DNA of 64,000 nt from Streptomyces sp. MA5143a (GTDB taxonomy: Bacteria; Actinomycetota; Actinomycetes; Streptomycetales; Streptomycetaceae). This document shows positions 25,888-33,637 of the stretch, in pieces (the first letter of the stretch is position 1; each line of letters begins with the position of its first letter). The stretch is from positions 1 through 64,000 of the forward strand of contig NZ_OLMK01000006.1 of assembly GCF_900290235.1 (NCBI RefSeq). The letters are read 5' to 3'. Made by a program: the position numbers and the translations under genes. Below the pieces are notes generated by a model, which ran no database searches, was not told the origin of the DNA, and was given only the letters and a program-made list of their open reading frames with translations.

Positions 25888-26466
25888 TCAGAGGGTCTCG
25901 AACGTGTCGGTGTCCGCGCGGTGTTCGCGCACGGCTCCGGTGTGGACCTCGTAGTACCAGCCGCGCAGCCGCAGCCGGCCGTCGGCGAGGCGCTTCTCCA
26001 CACAGGGGTAGGAGCGCAGCCGCAGCAGCTGGCTGAGGACGTGGTTCTGCACGCCGTCGGCGACCGTGGGGTCCTCGACCGTGCCCTCAGGGCGCGGGGT
26101 GGCGTGGGTGAGCCAGTCGCGTACGGCGGGCACGGCGTCGAGGTCGTCGCCGCGTACGAGCGCGCCGACGGCACCGCAGTGCGAGTGGCCGCAGACCACG
26201 ATGTCGCTGACGCCGAGGACTTCCACGGCGTACTCGATGGTGGCCGTCTCACCGGTGGGGCGGTCCGGGGTGTACGGGGGGACGATGTTGCCGGCGGTCC
26301 GCAGTTCGAAGAGCTCGCCGGGGCGGGCGCCCGTGATCAGGGCCGGGACGACCCGCGAGTCGGAGCAGGTGATGAACAGGACCTCGGGGGACTGGCCCTC
26401 GGCCAGCCTGGCGAACTCCTCAGGGCGCTGTCCGAAGGTACGGGCGTTGTCGATGAGGGGCTGCAT
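25888..26466 (-). CDS. Beta-class carbonic anhydrase
   Basis: The 192-residue enzyme interconverts CO2 and bicarbonate in the cytosol. All zinc ligands are present: Cys34 in ITCSDSRVV, His94 and Cys97 in CGHSHCGA. The Asp36-Arg38 dyad of the beta class is also visible. Its neighbour 11 bases downstream is the SulP transporter, and 80 bases upstream on the same strand is a small secreted protein gene, so the three could form one transcript that handles bicarbonate supply. The ATG at 26466 is followed by the normal N-terminal helix (PLIDNARTF). Confidence 0.93.
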   Translation of the reverse strand: MQPLIDNARTFGQRPEEFARLAEGQSPEVLFITCSDSRVVPALITGARPGELFELRTAGNIVPPYTPDRPTGETATIEYAVEVLGVSDIVVCGHSHCGAVGALVRGDDLDAVPAVRDWLTHATPRPEGTVEDPTVADGVQNHVLSQLLRLRSYPCVEKRLADGRLRLRGWYYEVHTGAVREHRADTDTFETL

Positions 26467-26546
26467 GATGTGGTGACTCCTCCTGGCGCGCCACGGCGGC
26501 GCGTCGGGCTTGCACGACAGATGTGGGGGGAACGGGCTCCGCGCTC

Positions 26547-26948
26547 TCAGCAGCGGAAGACCTGGAGAGCGGCCGGGGTGTGGGCCGTGAGGGATCTCGA
26601 CTGCCGGTGGTGCCGGGCCGAGGGGCGTTCCGGTTCGCTCGCGACCGCCGGGTTCTCCCCCTGCGACGGGCGTACGGGCGCTCCGGTAGCGGTGTGGATG
26701 GTGGCGCGATGCCGGTCGCGGGTGCGGAGAGGACCGATCGGGTCCTCGGGATGACCGCAGGGGCGGGACATGGCGGCCGGGTCACGCGCCGGGGTGACCG
26801 GGAGGGCCTTTCCGGGCGCGGCTTTGGCCTTGACGTGACCGGGCGTGTGCGCGGATGCGAAGGAAGCGGTGGGAGTGAAGAAATGCAGGGCGAGCAGGAC
26901 GGCGGCTAGGGCCGTGATGACGGTCCGGGGCGTCGTACCTCGCAACAT
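26547..26948 (-). CDS. Small exported protein of unknown function
   Basis: The 133-residue product has an N-terminal signal/anchor (TVITALAAVLLALHFF, possible cleavage after SFASA). A hydrophilic Arg/His/Pro-rich remainder contains PCGHPEDP and a terminal cysteine (ALQVFRC). The ATG at 26948 follows GGGAGG; the frame runs further upstream without a better start. Similar small secreted proteins occur next to carbonic anhydrase genes in other streptomycetes as I recall, but no function is known. The upstream region carries three 11-bp-spaced TGGTCAA repeats and a 14-bp palindrome, so this gene, and perhaps the carbonic anhydrase genes behind it, is likely regulated. Confidence 0.7.
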   Translation of the reverse strand: MLRGTTPRTVITALAAVLLALHFFTPTASFASAHTPGHVKAKAAPGKALPVTPARDPAAMSRPCGHPEDPIGPLRTRDRHRATIHTATGAPVRPSQGENPAVASEPERPSARHHRQSRSLTAHTPAALQVFRC

Positions 26949-27004
26949 GAGCCTCCCCACTGCCAGTTCGTCTTGTCTCCCATGGGACCGACAGTTGAAT
27001 GACT

Positions 27005-27033
27005 TGGTCAATCAATGGTCAACCGATGGTCAA
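27005..27033 (-). promoter_or_regulatory. Three TGGTCAA direct repeats at 11-bp spacing
   Basis: TGGTCAA occurs at 27005, 27016 and 27027, one DNA turn apart, 57-85 bases upstream of the ATG at 26948. Read on the gene's strand the unit is TTGACCA, so each copy also contains a -35-like TTGACC. Such 11-bp periodic heptamers are how SARP and PhoP-type regulators bind. The exact sequence does not match a consensus I can name. Confidence 0.55.
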
Positions 27034-27040
27034 GAAACAC

Positions 27041-27072
27041 GTTAACCCTGCAAAGTTGTTTGCAGGGTTAAC
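27041..27072. promoter_or_regulatory. Perfect 14-bp inverted repeat (operator or terminator)
   Basis: GTTAACCCTGCAAA and TTTGCAGGGTTAAC flank the loop GTTG. The arms are unusually AT-rich here. It lies upstream of the TGGTCAA repeats and 110 bases after the zapE stop, so it could be an operator for the gene at 26948 or the terminator of zapE. The AT-rich symmetry favours an operator. Confidence 0.5.
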
Positions 27073-27182
27073 TTAACGTTTCGAGCTGAAGAGAGCCTGA
27101 AAAGCGTGGGCAGGATGGCCGAAAAAGCCCCTTGACCTGGGGGAGTTCCTCCCGGTGAGGGGTGTCGGTGGGCCGCTGGGGC

Positions 27183-28283
27183 TCAGTGTCCGGCGAGTCG
27201 CCCGGCGTCGCGGGCGAGGGCGGTGAGCCGGGAGATGGCCCGGAAGTACTTCTTCCGGTAGCCGCCGTTCAGCATCTCCTCGCTGAACAGCCGGTCGAAG
27301 GGCAGACCGGAGGCGAGCACGGGGACCTCACGGTCGTACAGCCGGTCCGCGAGCACCACGAGCCGCAGGGCGGTCGACTGGTCGGGGACGGGCTGGACGT
27401 CGGTCAGGCACACCGCCTTCAGGCCGTCCGTGAGAGCGCCGTACCGGCTGGGGTGCACACGCGCGAGGTGCTCCAGCAGATGCGGGAAGTCGTCGAGGGA
27501 GGAGCCCTCGGTGGCGTACGCCGTCTTCGTGACCTGCTCGTCGGAGAACGGCGGCGGCGCCTCGGGCAGCCCGCGGTGGCGGTAGTCCTCGCCGTCGATG
27601 CGCAGCGCGCGGAAGTGGGCGGACAGGCCCTGGATCTCCCGCAGGAAGTCGGCCGCCGCGAACCGGCCCTCGCCGAGCTTGCCCGGCAGGGTGTTGGACG
27701 TGGCGGCCAGGGCGACGCCCGCGTCCACCAGCTTGCCGAGCAGTGTCGACACGAGGACGGTGTCGCCCGGGTCGTCCAGCTCGAACTCGTCGATGCACAG
27801 CAGCCGGTGCCCGGAGAGGGTCTGGACCGTCTTCTGGAAGCCGAGCGCGCCGACCAGGTTGGTCAGCTCCACGAACGTGCCGAACGCCTTCAGCGCGGGT
27901 TCGGCCGGGGTCGCGTGCCACAGGGAGGCCAGCAGATGGGTCTTGCCGACGCCGTAGCCGCCGTCCAGGTAGACACCGCGGGGGCCGGCGGGGACCTTGG
28001 GGGCCTTCGCCCTGCCGAAGCCGAAGAGGCCGCGCCTGCCCGCACCGGTCGCGTGGGCGCCGCCGAGACCCGCCGCGAAGCCGCCGAGGACCTTGACGGC
28101 CTCGGTCTGGCTCGGCTGGTTCGGGTCCGGGATGTACGTGTCGAAGCGCACCGAGTCGAAGCGGGGCGGCGGCACCATCTCGGCCACGAGCCGGTCGGCG
28201 GGGACGTGCGGCTCGCGGGTGCACAGGGACAGCGGAGCCGTTTCGGCTATGGGGCCGGACACGGCGGCAGAGGACGACGACAC
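27183..28283 (-). CDS. zapE: ZapE/AFG1-like ATPase
   Basis: The 366-residue AFG1-type ATPase has Walker A GGYGVGKTHLLAS, Walker B-like LLCIDEFELDDPGD, a sensor region (LAATSNTLPG) and the C-terminal sequence RAISRLTALARDAG. In E. coli ZapE modulates the FtsZ ring; the mitochondrial relative Lace1/AFG1 works in protein quality control. The GTG at 28283 is preferred: it lies eight bases after TAGACT on the same strand, consistent with a leaderless mRNA and no ribosome site. An ATG at 28322 is in frame but would overlap the divergent gene's start. Confidence 0.88.
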   Translation of the reverse strand: MSSSSAAVSGPIAETAPLSLCTREPHVPADRLVAEMVPPPRFDSVRFDTYIPDPNQPSQTEAVKVLGGFAAGLGGAHATGAGRRGLFGFGRAKAPKVPAGPRGVYLDGGYGVGKTHLLASLWHATPAEPALKAFGTFVELTNLVGALGFQKTVQTLSGHRLLCIDEFELDDPGDTVLVSTLLGKLVDAGVALAATSNTLPGKLGEGRFAAADFLREIQGLSAHFRALRIDGEDYRHRGLPEAPPPFSDEQVTKTAYATEGSSLDDFPHLLEHLARVHPSRYGALTDGLKAVCLTDVQPVPDQSTALRLVVLADRLYDREVPVLASGLPFDRLFSEEMLNGGYRKKYFRAISRLTALARDAGRLAGH

Positions 28284-28297
28284 GGTTACCGAGTCTA
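28281..28297 (-). promoter_or_regulatory. Leaderless -10 element for zapE
   Basis: TAGACT (28292-28297, read on the minus strand) fits TANNNT, and the first base of the GTG start is nine bases downstream of its last T. The divergent start codon at 28321 is only 37 bases away, so both genes must be transcribed from this tiny interval. Confidence 0.45.
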
Positions 28298-28320
28298 AAG
28301 GCCGTGCCACACTGCACGAC

Positions 28321-29124
28321 ATGCGACGCCTGTTCCCTGTGACCGAAGAGACAGCGGCCCGGACCCCGGACGAGACCGGTGGGGGCGCGGACGACCGGGA
28401 GTGGAGCCTGGCGGAGCTCGCGGCGGCGTACGCCTATCCCGCGCCCGGCCCGGGCGGGCGGGAGCCGTGGCTGCGGGCCAACATGGTGTCCACGCTGGAC
28501 GGGGCGGCCCAGCACGACGGGCGCTCGCAGCCGATCTCCGGCGACGCCGACATGCGGATCTTCGGCACCCTGCGGGGGCTCGCCGACGTGGTGATCGTCG
28601 GCGCCGAAACGGTACGCCAGGAGGGTTACCGCCCGGCACGCGCGCGTGAGGCGTTCGCCGAGGCCCGCCGGGCCGCCGGGCAGACACCGGCCCCGGCCGT
28701 CGCGGTGGTCAGCGCCGGACTGGACCTCGATTTCTCCCTCCCCCTGTTCACCTCACCGCTCACGCCCACCCTCCTGCTCACCGGCGCCGCCGCCCCGCCC
28801 GACCGGGTGGCCACCGCCGAGAAGGCGGGCGCGCGGGTGGTGATCGCCGGGGACGGCATGGGCGTCGACTTCGCGCGGGCCGTGCGGGCCCTCGCCGACC
28901 TGGGGCTGACCCGGCTGCTCACCGAGGGCGGACCGCGGGTCCTCGGGCAGCTGATCGCCGCCGGTGTCCTCGACGAGCTGTGCCTCACCGTGTCGCCGAT
29001 GCTCACGGCGGGGGACGCCCAGCGCATCGCCGGAGGGCCCCCGGTGGCGGTGCCGAGGCGGTTCGAGCTGGTGTCGTTGCTGGAAGAGGCCGGGTTCCTG
29101 TTCGGTCGTTACCGTCGTACGTGA
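28321..29124 (+). CDS. RibD C-terminal-type pyrimidine reductase
   Basis: The 267-residue protein of the RibD reductase/dihydrofolate-reductase fold shows ANMVSTLDGAAQHDGRSQPI (substrate/NADPH strand), ADVVIVGAETVRQEGYRPA and the nucleotide-loop motif LTRLLTEGGPRVLGQLI. RibD reductases convert the deaminated riboflavin intermediate, but many actinobacterial stand-alone versions use other pyrimidine or F420-type substrates. It has no deaminase domain. The ATG has no ribosome site, consistent with a leaderless transcript. It is divergent from zapE by 37 bases and 96 bases from the next gene. Confidence 0.82.
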   Translation: MRRLFPVTEETAARTPDETGGGADDREWSLAELAAAYAYPAPGPGGREPWLRANMVSTLDGAAQHDGRSQPISGDADMRIFGTLRGLADVVIVGAETVRQEGYRPARAREAFAEARRAAGQTPAPAVAVVSAGLDLDFSLPLFTSPLTPTLLLTGAAAPPDRVATAEKAGARVVIAGDGMGVDFARAVRALADLGLTRLLTEGGPRVLGQLIAAGVLDELCLTVSPMLTAGDAQRIAGGPPVAVPRRFELVSLLEEAGFLFGRYRRT

Positions 29125-29220
29125 GAACGGGCGGAATCTCCCGTTCCGTTTAGTTCTCGCCGGGCACACTAGATCCCTGAGGAGCGAGGGCCGCGGGGTC
29201 CTCCCGGAAGAAGGGCGCCT

Positions 29221-29700
29221 GTGGTGTCGTTCACGAGCGTTTTGATGATCGAGAAGGCTCTGACGTCCGCGGACGTGGAGTTCGTCACCACCCTGCACGG
29301 CGACGAGCCGGCCTCTTTCCACGTGCTGCTCCAGCCGCGGGGCAACCAGGCCGACCGGTTGCTGCGGGCCATCGACGACCTCGCGCTCGGCGAGCTGGAC
29401 GAGGCGGCGCGCGAGGGGGAGACCCCGGAGGGGGAACAGGCCCTCGACGAGGGGGAACGGGCTCTGGAGGTGTCCTTGCAGGCGCTGCGCGCGGCCGGCA
29501 GCGAGGCGGAGGGTCGGCTGATCGAGGACCATCCGCTGGACGCGCTGAAGTCGCTGGTGGAGGAGGTCGGAGCCGACGAGGTGCTGGTGCTGACCGACCC
29601 CCACTACGTGGAGGAGTTCTTCCACCGCGACTGGGCGTCCCGGGCACGACACAAGGTGGGGGTCCCGGTACTGAAGCTCTTCTCCCACAGCGGGACCTAG
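29221..29700 (+). CDS. Universal-stress-like hypothetical protein
   Basis: The 159-residue protein has an alpha/beta pattern like UspA. It has a first strand with FVTTLHGDEPASFHVLLQPR, a long acidic helix-linker (about residues 52-90; Glu/Ala/Gly) and a last part with DEVLVLTDPHYVEEFFHRDWASRARH leading to VPVLKLF, as seen in the last strand of Usp domains. I recall homologues labelled indole-3-glycerol-phosphate synthase, but no TIM-barrel motifs are visible, so I do not accept that. Start choices are GTG at 29221 or 29224; AGAAGGG lies upstream. It precedes murC by 90 bases. Confidence 0.65.
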   Translation: MVSFTSVLMIEKALTSADVEFVTTLHGDEPASFHVLLQPRGNQADRLLRAIDDLALGELDEAAREGETPEGEQALDEGERALEVSLQALRAAGSEAEGRLIEDHPLDALKSLVEEVGADEVLVLTDPHYVEEFFHRDWASRARHKVGVPVLKLFSHSGT

Positions 29701-29790
29701 TGCTGTGACCGGTGGTCCCTGCCGATCGCGGGGGCGTATGGGCATAGGGTTGCCCTGAAACTTCGCCGTACCAGTACTGGGAGAACACAC

Positions 29791-31176
29791 ATGGCACCCG
29801 GCCTTCCTACCGCCATGGACCGACCGCACTTCATCGGGATCGGCGGGGCCGGGATGTCGGGGATCGCGAAGATCCTGGCCCAGCGCGGCGCCAAGGTGGC
29901 GGGGAGCGACGCCAAGGAGTCGGAGACGGCGCAGGCGTTGCGCGCGCTGGGCGCGACCGTGCACATCGGGCACGCCGCGGAGCACCTCGCCGACGACGCG
30001 ACGTGCGTCGTCGTGTCGTCGGCGATCCGCGCGGACAACCCGGAGCTGGCCCGCGCCGCCGAGCTGGGCATCCCGGTCGTCCACCGGTCGGACGCGCTCG
30101 CCCGGCTGATGGACGGACTGCGCCCGATCGCGGTGGCCGGCACCCACGGCAAGACCACCACCACGTCCATGCTTGCCGTGTCGCTGACGGCGCTGGGCCT
30201 GAACCCGTCGTACGCCATCGGCGGCGACCTCGACGCGCCCGGCTCCAACGCCCTGCACGGCAACGGCGACATCTTCGTGGCCGAGGCGGACGAAAGCGAC
30301 CGCAGCTTCCACAAGTACGCCCCCGAGGTCGCGATCGTCCTCAACGTGGAGCTGGACCACCACGCCAACTACGCGTCCATGGACGAGATCTACGAGTCCT
30401 TCGAGACGTTCGCCGGCCGTATCGTGCCCGGCGGCACCCTGGTGATCTCGGCGGACCACGAGGGCGCGCGGGAGCTGACCCGTCGCGTCGAGGGCGTCCG
30501 GGTCGTCACCTACGGCGAGAGCGAGGACGCCGACGTCCGTGTCCTCGCCGTCGTGCCCCAGGGACTCAAGAGCGAGGTCACCGTCCTGCTGGAGGGGCGG
30601 GAGCTCACCTTCACGGTGTCGGTGCCCGGCCGGCACTACGCGCACAACGCGGTCGCCGCCCTGGCCGCCGGTGTCGCGCTGGGTGTCCCGGCGGCCGAGC
30701 TGGCGCCCGCCCTGGCGGCCTACACCGGTGTGAAGCGCCGGTTGCAGCTGAAGGGCGAGGCCGCCGGGGTGCAGGTCATCGACTCGTACGCGCACCACCC
30801 GACCGAGATGACGGCCGACCTGGAGGCGATGCGGGCCGCCGCCGGCGACGCGCGCATCCTCGTGCTGTTCCAGCCGCATCTGTTCTCCCGTACGCAGGAG
30901 CTGGGCACCGAGATGGGGCAGTCGCTCGCCCTCGCGGACGCGTCCGTCGTGCTCGACATCTACCCGGCCCGCGAGGACCCGATCCCGGGCGTCACCAGCG
31001 AGCTGATCATCGACGCGGCGCGGGCGGCCGGCGCCGAGGTCACGGCCGTCCACGACAAGGCGGAGGCGCCCGCGGTCGTCGCGGGAATGGCGAGGCCCGG
31101 TGATCTCGTTCTCACCATGGGCGCGGGTGACGTGACGGACCTGGGCCCGAGGATCCTGGACCGTCTTTCGCAGTGA
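29791..31176 (+). CDS. murC: UDP-N-acetylmuramate--L-alanine ligase
   Basis: The 461-residue Mur ligase adds L-alanine to UDP-N-acetylmuramate in the cytosol, the first peptide step of peptidoglycan synthesis. It shows the N-terminal UDP-sugar motif GIGGAGMSGIAKIL, the ATP loop GTHGKTTTTS (about 117-126), EADESDRSF, the C-terminal domain start GVKRRLQL and SYAHHPTEM with the conserved histidines. GGGAGAA lies upstream of the ATG. It is isolated from the dcw cluster, as I recall is usual in Streptomyces, and is followed by msrB after 13 bases. Confidence 0.97.
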   Translation: MAPGLPTAMDRPHFIGIGGAGMSGIAKILAQRGAKVAGSDAKESETAQALRALGATVHIGHAAEHLADDATCVVVSSAIRADNPELARAAELGIPVVHRSDALARLMDGLRPIAVAGTHGKTTTTSMLAVSLTALGLNPSYAIGGDLDAPGSNALHGNGDIFVAEADESDRSFHKYAPEVAIVLNVELDHHANYASMDEIYESFETFAGRIVPGGTLVISADHEGARELTRRVEGVRVVTYGESEDADVRVLAVVPQGLKSEVTVLLEGRELTFTVSVPGRHYAHNAVAALAAGVALGVPAAELAPALAAYTGVKRRLQLKGEAAGVQVIDSYAHHPTEMTADLEAMRAAAGDARILVLFQPHLFSRTQELGTEMGQSLALADASVVLDIYPAREDPIPGVTSELIIDAARAAGAEVTAVHDKAEAPAVVAGMARPGDLVLTMGAGDVTDLGPRILDRLSQ

Positions 31177-31189
31177 GGGGCTGAGACCC

Positions 31190-31597
31190 ATGCCGTACGA
31201 CGTCGACAAGCCGGACGAGCAGTGGCGCGCGGAGCTGACCCCGGCGGAGTACGCGGTGCTGCGTCAGGCCGGTACCGAGCCGGCGTTCACCGGGGAGTAC
31301 ACCGACACGAAGACGAAGGGGGTGTACTCGTGCCGGGCCTGCGGCGCGGAGCTGTTCACCTCCGACACCAAGTTCGCGTCGCACTGCGGATGGCCGTCCT
31401 TCTACGACCCGAAGGACAGCGACGCGGTGGAACTGATCGAGGACCGCACGTACGGGATGGTGCGCACCGAGGTCCGCTGCGCCCGCTGTGGATCGCACCT
31501 CGGACACGTGTTCGAGGGGGAGGGGTATCCCACCCCCACGGATCAGCGGTACTGCATCAACAGCATCTCGCTGCGGCTGGCGCCCGAGGGCGAGTGA
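31190..31597 (+). CDS. msrB: Peptide-methionine (R)-S-oxide reductase
   Basis: The 135-residue MsrB reduces methionine-R-sulfoxide in proteins. The structural zinc site is Cys48/Cys51 (YSCRACG) and Cys97/Cys100 (RCARCG). The catalytic cysteine is Cys122 in RYCINS, and the substrate-pocket motif HCGWPSF is intact. It lies 13 bases after murC on the same strand, a conserved pairing, and the unit ends with a very strong hairpin. Confidence 0.96.
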   Translation: MPYDVDKPDEQWRAELTPAEYAVLRQAGTEPAFTGEYTDTKTKGVYSCRACGAELFTSDTKFASHCGWPSFYDPKDSDAVELIEDRTYGMVRTEVRCARCGSHLGHVFEGEGYPTPTDQRYCINSISLRLAPEGE

Positions 31598-31615
31598 CTC
31601 CCTGAGCCCGGTGGC

Positions 31616-31656
31616 ACGTGTGCCCCGCGCCCCTGACAGGGGCGCGGGGCACACGT
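31616..31656. terminator. Bidirectional terminator between msrB and the alpha/beta hydrolase
   Basis: ACGTGTGCCCCGCGCCCCTG and its exact complement form a 20-bp stem around a single A. It sits in the 62-base gap between the convergent stops at 31597 and 31660, so it can serve both strands. Confidence 0.8.
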
Positions 31657-31659
31657 CGT

Positions 31660-32376
31660 TCAGCTGGTGAGGCGTACCGCGTCGCGGATGACCGCCGCCA
31701 CGTCCTTCGGGCGGGAGACCGCCACCGCGTGGGAGGCTCCGTCGAGTTCGGTGATCGTGGCGCCCGCGCGCTTCGCGGCGAAGCGCTGGACCTCGGGGTT
31801 GATCGCCTCGTCGGCCGCGGCGACCACGGCCCAGGACGGCCGGGTCTTCCAGGCGGCGACCGGCGGGGTCTCGGTGAACGCGGCGGTCGCCAGCGGACGC
31901 TGCGACACCGCGAGGATCCGGGTCGCCTCGGCGGGGACGTCCGCGGCGAAGATCCCCGGGAAGGCGTCCGGCGCGATGGTGACCTCGACGGCGGGCTCCC
32001 CGCCCTCGACGGGGTAGGTTCGCTCGACCAGGTTGGCGACCAGCGGGGCCAGCGGGAAGCGCCCCTGCAACTCGCCGAGGCTCTCCCCCTCCTCCGGGAT
32101 GTACGCCGCGACGTAGACCAGGCCGACGACGTTCTCGGTCGCGCCCGCCACGGTGATGAGCGCACCGCCGTAGGAGTGGCCGACGAGGACGACGGGGCCG
32201 TCGATCTGGGCGGCCGCGGAGGCGATGTACGCGGCGTCGGAGGCCAGACCCCGCAGCGGGTTCGGTACGGCGACGACGGGGATGTCGTGGCTCTGGAGCT
32301 CCTCGACGACGCCGGCCCAGCTGGACGCGTCGGCGAAGGCCCCGTGCACGAGGAGGGCGGTGGGCGTGGTGGACAT
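31660..32376 (-). CDS. Alpha/beta hydrolase (esterase-like)
   Basis: The 238-residue protein has the core ALLVHGAFADASSW (oxyanion loop), nucleophile elbow VGHSYGG (Ser68) and a late histidine in DGASHAVAVSRP. This is the compact PF12697-type group close to plant methyl-ketone/salicylate esterases such as SABP2. The usual catalytic aspartate should fall in the VVAAADEAIN segment. It lies 29 bases downstream of another hydrolase gene on the same strand and would share its promoter, hence the mirror-symmetric operator. The reaction is not deducible from sequence alone. Confidence 0.85.
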   Translation of the reverse strand: MSTTPTALLVHGAFADASSWAGVVEELQSHDIPVVAVPNPLRGLASDAAYIASAAAQIDGPVVLVGHSYGGALITVAGATENVVGLVYVAAYIPEEGESLGELQGRFPLAPLVANLVERTYPVEGGEPAVEVTIAPDAFPGIFAADVPAEATRILAVSQRPLATAAFTETPPVAAWKTRPSWAVVAAADEAINPEVQRFAAKRAGATITELDGASHAVAVSRPKDVAAVIRDAVRLTS

Positions 32377-32405
32377 GAGGGGTCCTCTCTCTCGGTGCGG
32401 GTCGG

Positions 32406-33377
32406 TCAGCCGGCGTGCAGCGCGGTGCGCAGGGTGCCGGTGGCCAGCGTGATCGCGGCCTCGGCGGCGTGGGTGCCGCGCAGCGCGTTGAGCATCACGA
32501 AGTCGTGGATGATGCCCTGGAAACGGACGGCGGTGACCGGGACGCCCGCCTCACGGAGCTTGCTCGCGTACGCCTCGCCCTCGTCGCGCAGGACGTCGGC
32601 CTCACCGGTGATGACCAGCGCCGGGGGAAGCCCGGTCAGCTGCTCGGTGGTGGCGCGCAGCGGCGACGCGGTGATCCGGGCGCGCTCGGCCTCGTCGGTC
32701 GTGTACTGGTCCCAGAACCACCGCATGCCGTCGCGGCGCAGGAAGTAGCCCTCGGCGAACTGGCGGTAGGAGCCGGTGTCGAAGTTCGCGTCGGTCACCG
32801 GGTAGAAGAGGACCTGCTGGACCAGGGGAACGTCCCCGCGCTCCTTGGCCATCAGGGTCAGGGCGGCGGTCATGTTGCCGCCGACCGAGTCACCGGCCAC
32901 GGCCAGCCGGGTGCCGTCCAGCTCCTTCGACGCGCCCTGCTCCACGACCCATTGGGCGACGGCGTAGTTCTGCTCGATGGCGACGGGGTAGCGGGCCTCG
33001 GGGGAGAGGTCGTACTCCGGGAAGACCACGGCGGCGCCCGCGCCGACCGCCAGTTCACGGACGAGGCGGTCGTGGGTGTGGGCGTTGCCGAACACCCAGC
33101 CGGCGCCGTGGATGTAGAGGATCACCGGCAGGGTGCCCTCGGCGCCGGCGGGCCGCACGATCCGTGCCCTGACGCTGCCCGTCGGGCCGCCCGAGACGGT
33201 GATCCACTCCTCGTCGACCTCCGGCTTCCCGATCTCGCCGGACTGCACCTCGTCGACCGCCTTGCGGCCCTCGGCGGGCGGCAGTTCGAAGAGGAAGGGA
33301 CGGTTGGCCGTCGCCTCGGCGAAGGCGGCGGCCGCCGGTTCCAGAACCGGCCGTACCGGTTCGACCGTGTCGGACAT
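32406..33377 (-). CDS. Alpha/beta hydrolase, hormone-sensitive-lipase family
   Basis: The 323-residue enzyme has a cap helix and the HSL oxyanion motif (YIHGAGWVFG, in place of the usual HGGGW). The nucleophile elbow is AGDSVGG, and the late block has ALVITGEADVLRDEG with the catalytic Asp and GIIHDFVML with the catalytic His. Such enzymes hydrolyse short-chain esters or lactones in the cytosol. The ATG at 33377 has GGAGAAA upstream; the frame runs further but without a ribosome site. It is the first gene of the leftward arm of the divergent promoter at 33378-33637. Confidence 0.9.
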   Translation of the reverse strand: MSDTVEPVRPVLEPAAAAFAEATANRPFLFELPPAEGRKAVDEVQSGEIGKPEVDEEWITVSGGPTGSVRARIVRPAGAEGTLPVILYIHGAGWVFGNAHTHDRLVRELAVGAGAAVVFPEYDLSPEARYPVAIEQNYAVAQWVVEQGASKELDGTRLAVAGDSVGGNMTAALTLMAKERGDVPLVQQVLFYPVTDANFDTGSYRQFAEGYFLRRDGMRWFWDQYTTDEAERARITASPLRATTEQLTGLPPALVITGEADVLRDEGEAYASKLREAGVPVTAVRFQGIIHDFVMLNALRGTHAAEAAITLATGTLRTALHAG

Positions 33378-33426
33378 GTGTTTCTCCCGATGGTGTGGTG
33401 CGCGAGGTGCGGGTACGTCGCCCTGC

Positions 33427-33581
33427 ACGCTAGGACCGGGAATGCGGCGGGAATTGCCCCTGAGCGCACCGGGACCTATCCCACAGCGCACGGAAAAGGT
33501 CGGCGGGGCACGGCCAGTGCGCTGGGAGTACGAATTCCGTGCGCTGGCGGGTCACTTGGGGCCCATGAGGCGAAATAGCTT
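33427..33581. promoter_or_regulatory. Mirror-symmetric divergent promoter with four GTGCGCT half-sites
   Basis: Half-sites are AGCGCAC at 33463 and 33485 and GTGCGCT at 33517 and 33539. Each pair is spaced 22 bp, and all are symmetric about base 33504. The inner left and outer right half-sites extend to an identical 12-mer TTCCGTGCGCTG (33484-33495 reversed, 33536-33547). A -10-like TAGCGT (reverse, 33427-33432) and TAGCTT (33576-33581) lie exactly 30 bp outside the outer half-sites. This fits activation of both arms by a dimeric AraC-type protein. Confidence 0.65.
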
Positions 33582-33637
33582 GAGGGCAGCAGTCGTTCAG
33601 CCGCTTCCACCCCTATTCCCAGGGAGGTAGAACCCCG

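Noticed and set aside
23106..26252. A 1048-codon minus-strand frame covering slipin, SulP and CA regions
   Set aside because: Only the slipin part is a real protein. The rest is antisense or out of frame with SulP and carbonic anhydrase, which have conserved motifs in another frame.
29221..29700. Indole-3-glycerol-phosphate synthase assignment
   Set aside because: No TIM-barrel or catalytic motifs are visible, and the length is too short; the pattern is Usp-like.
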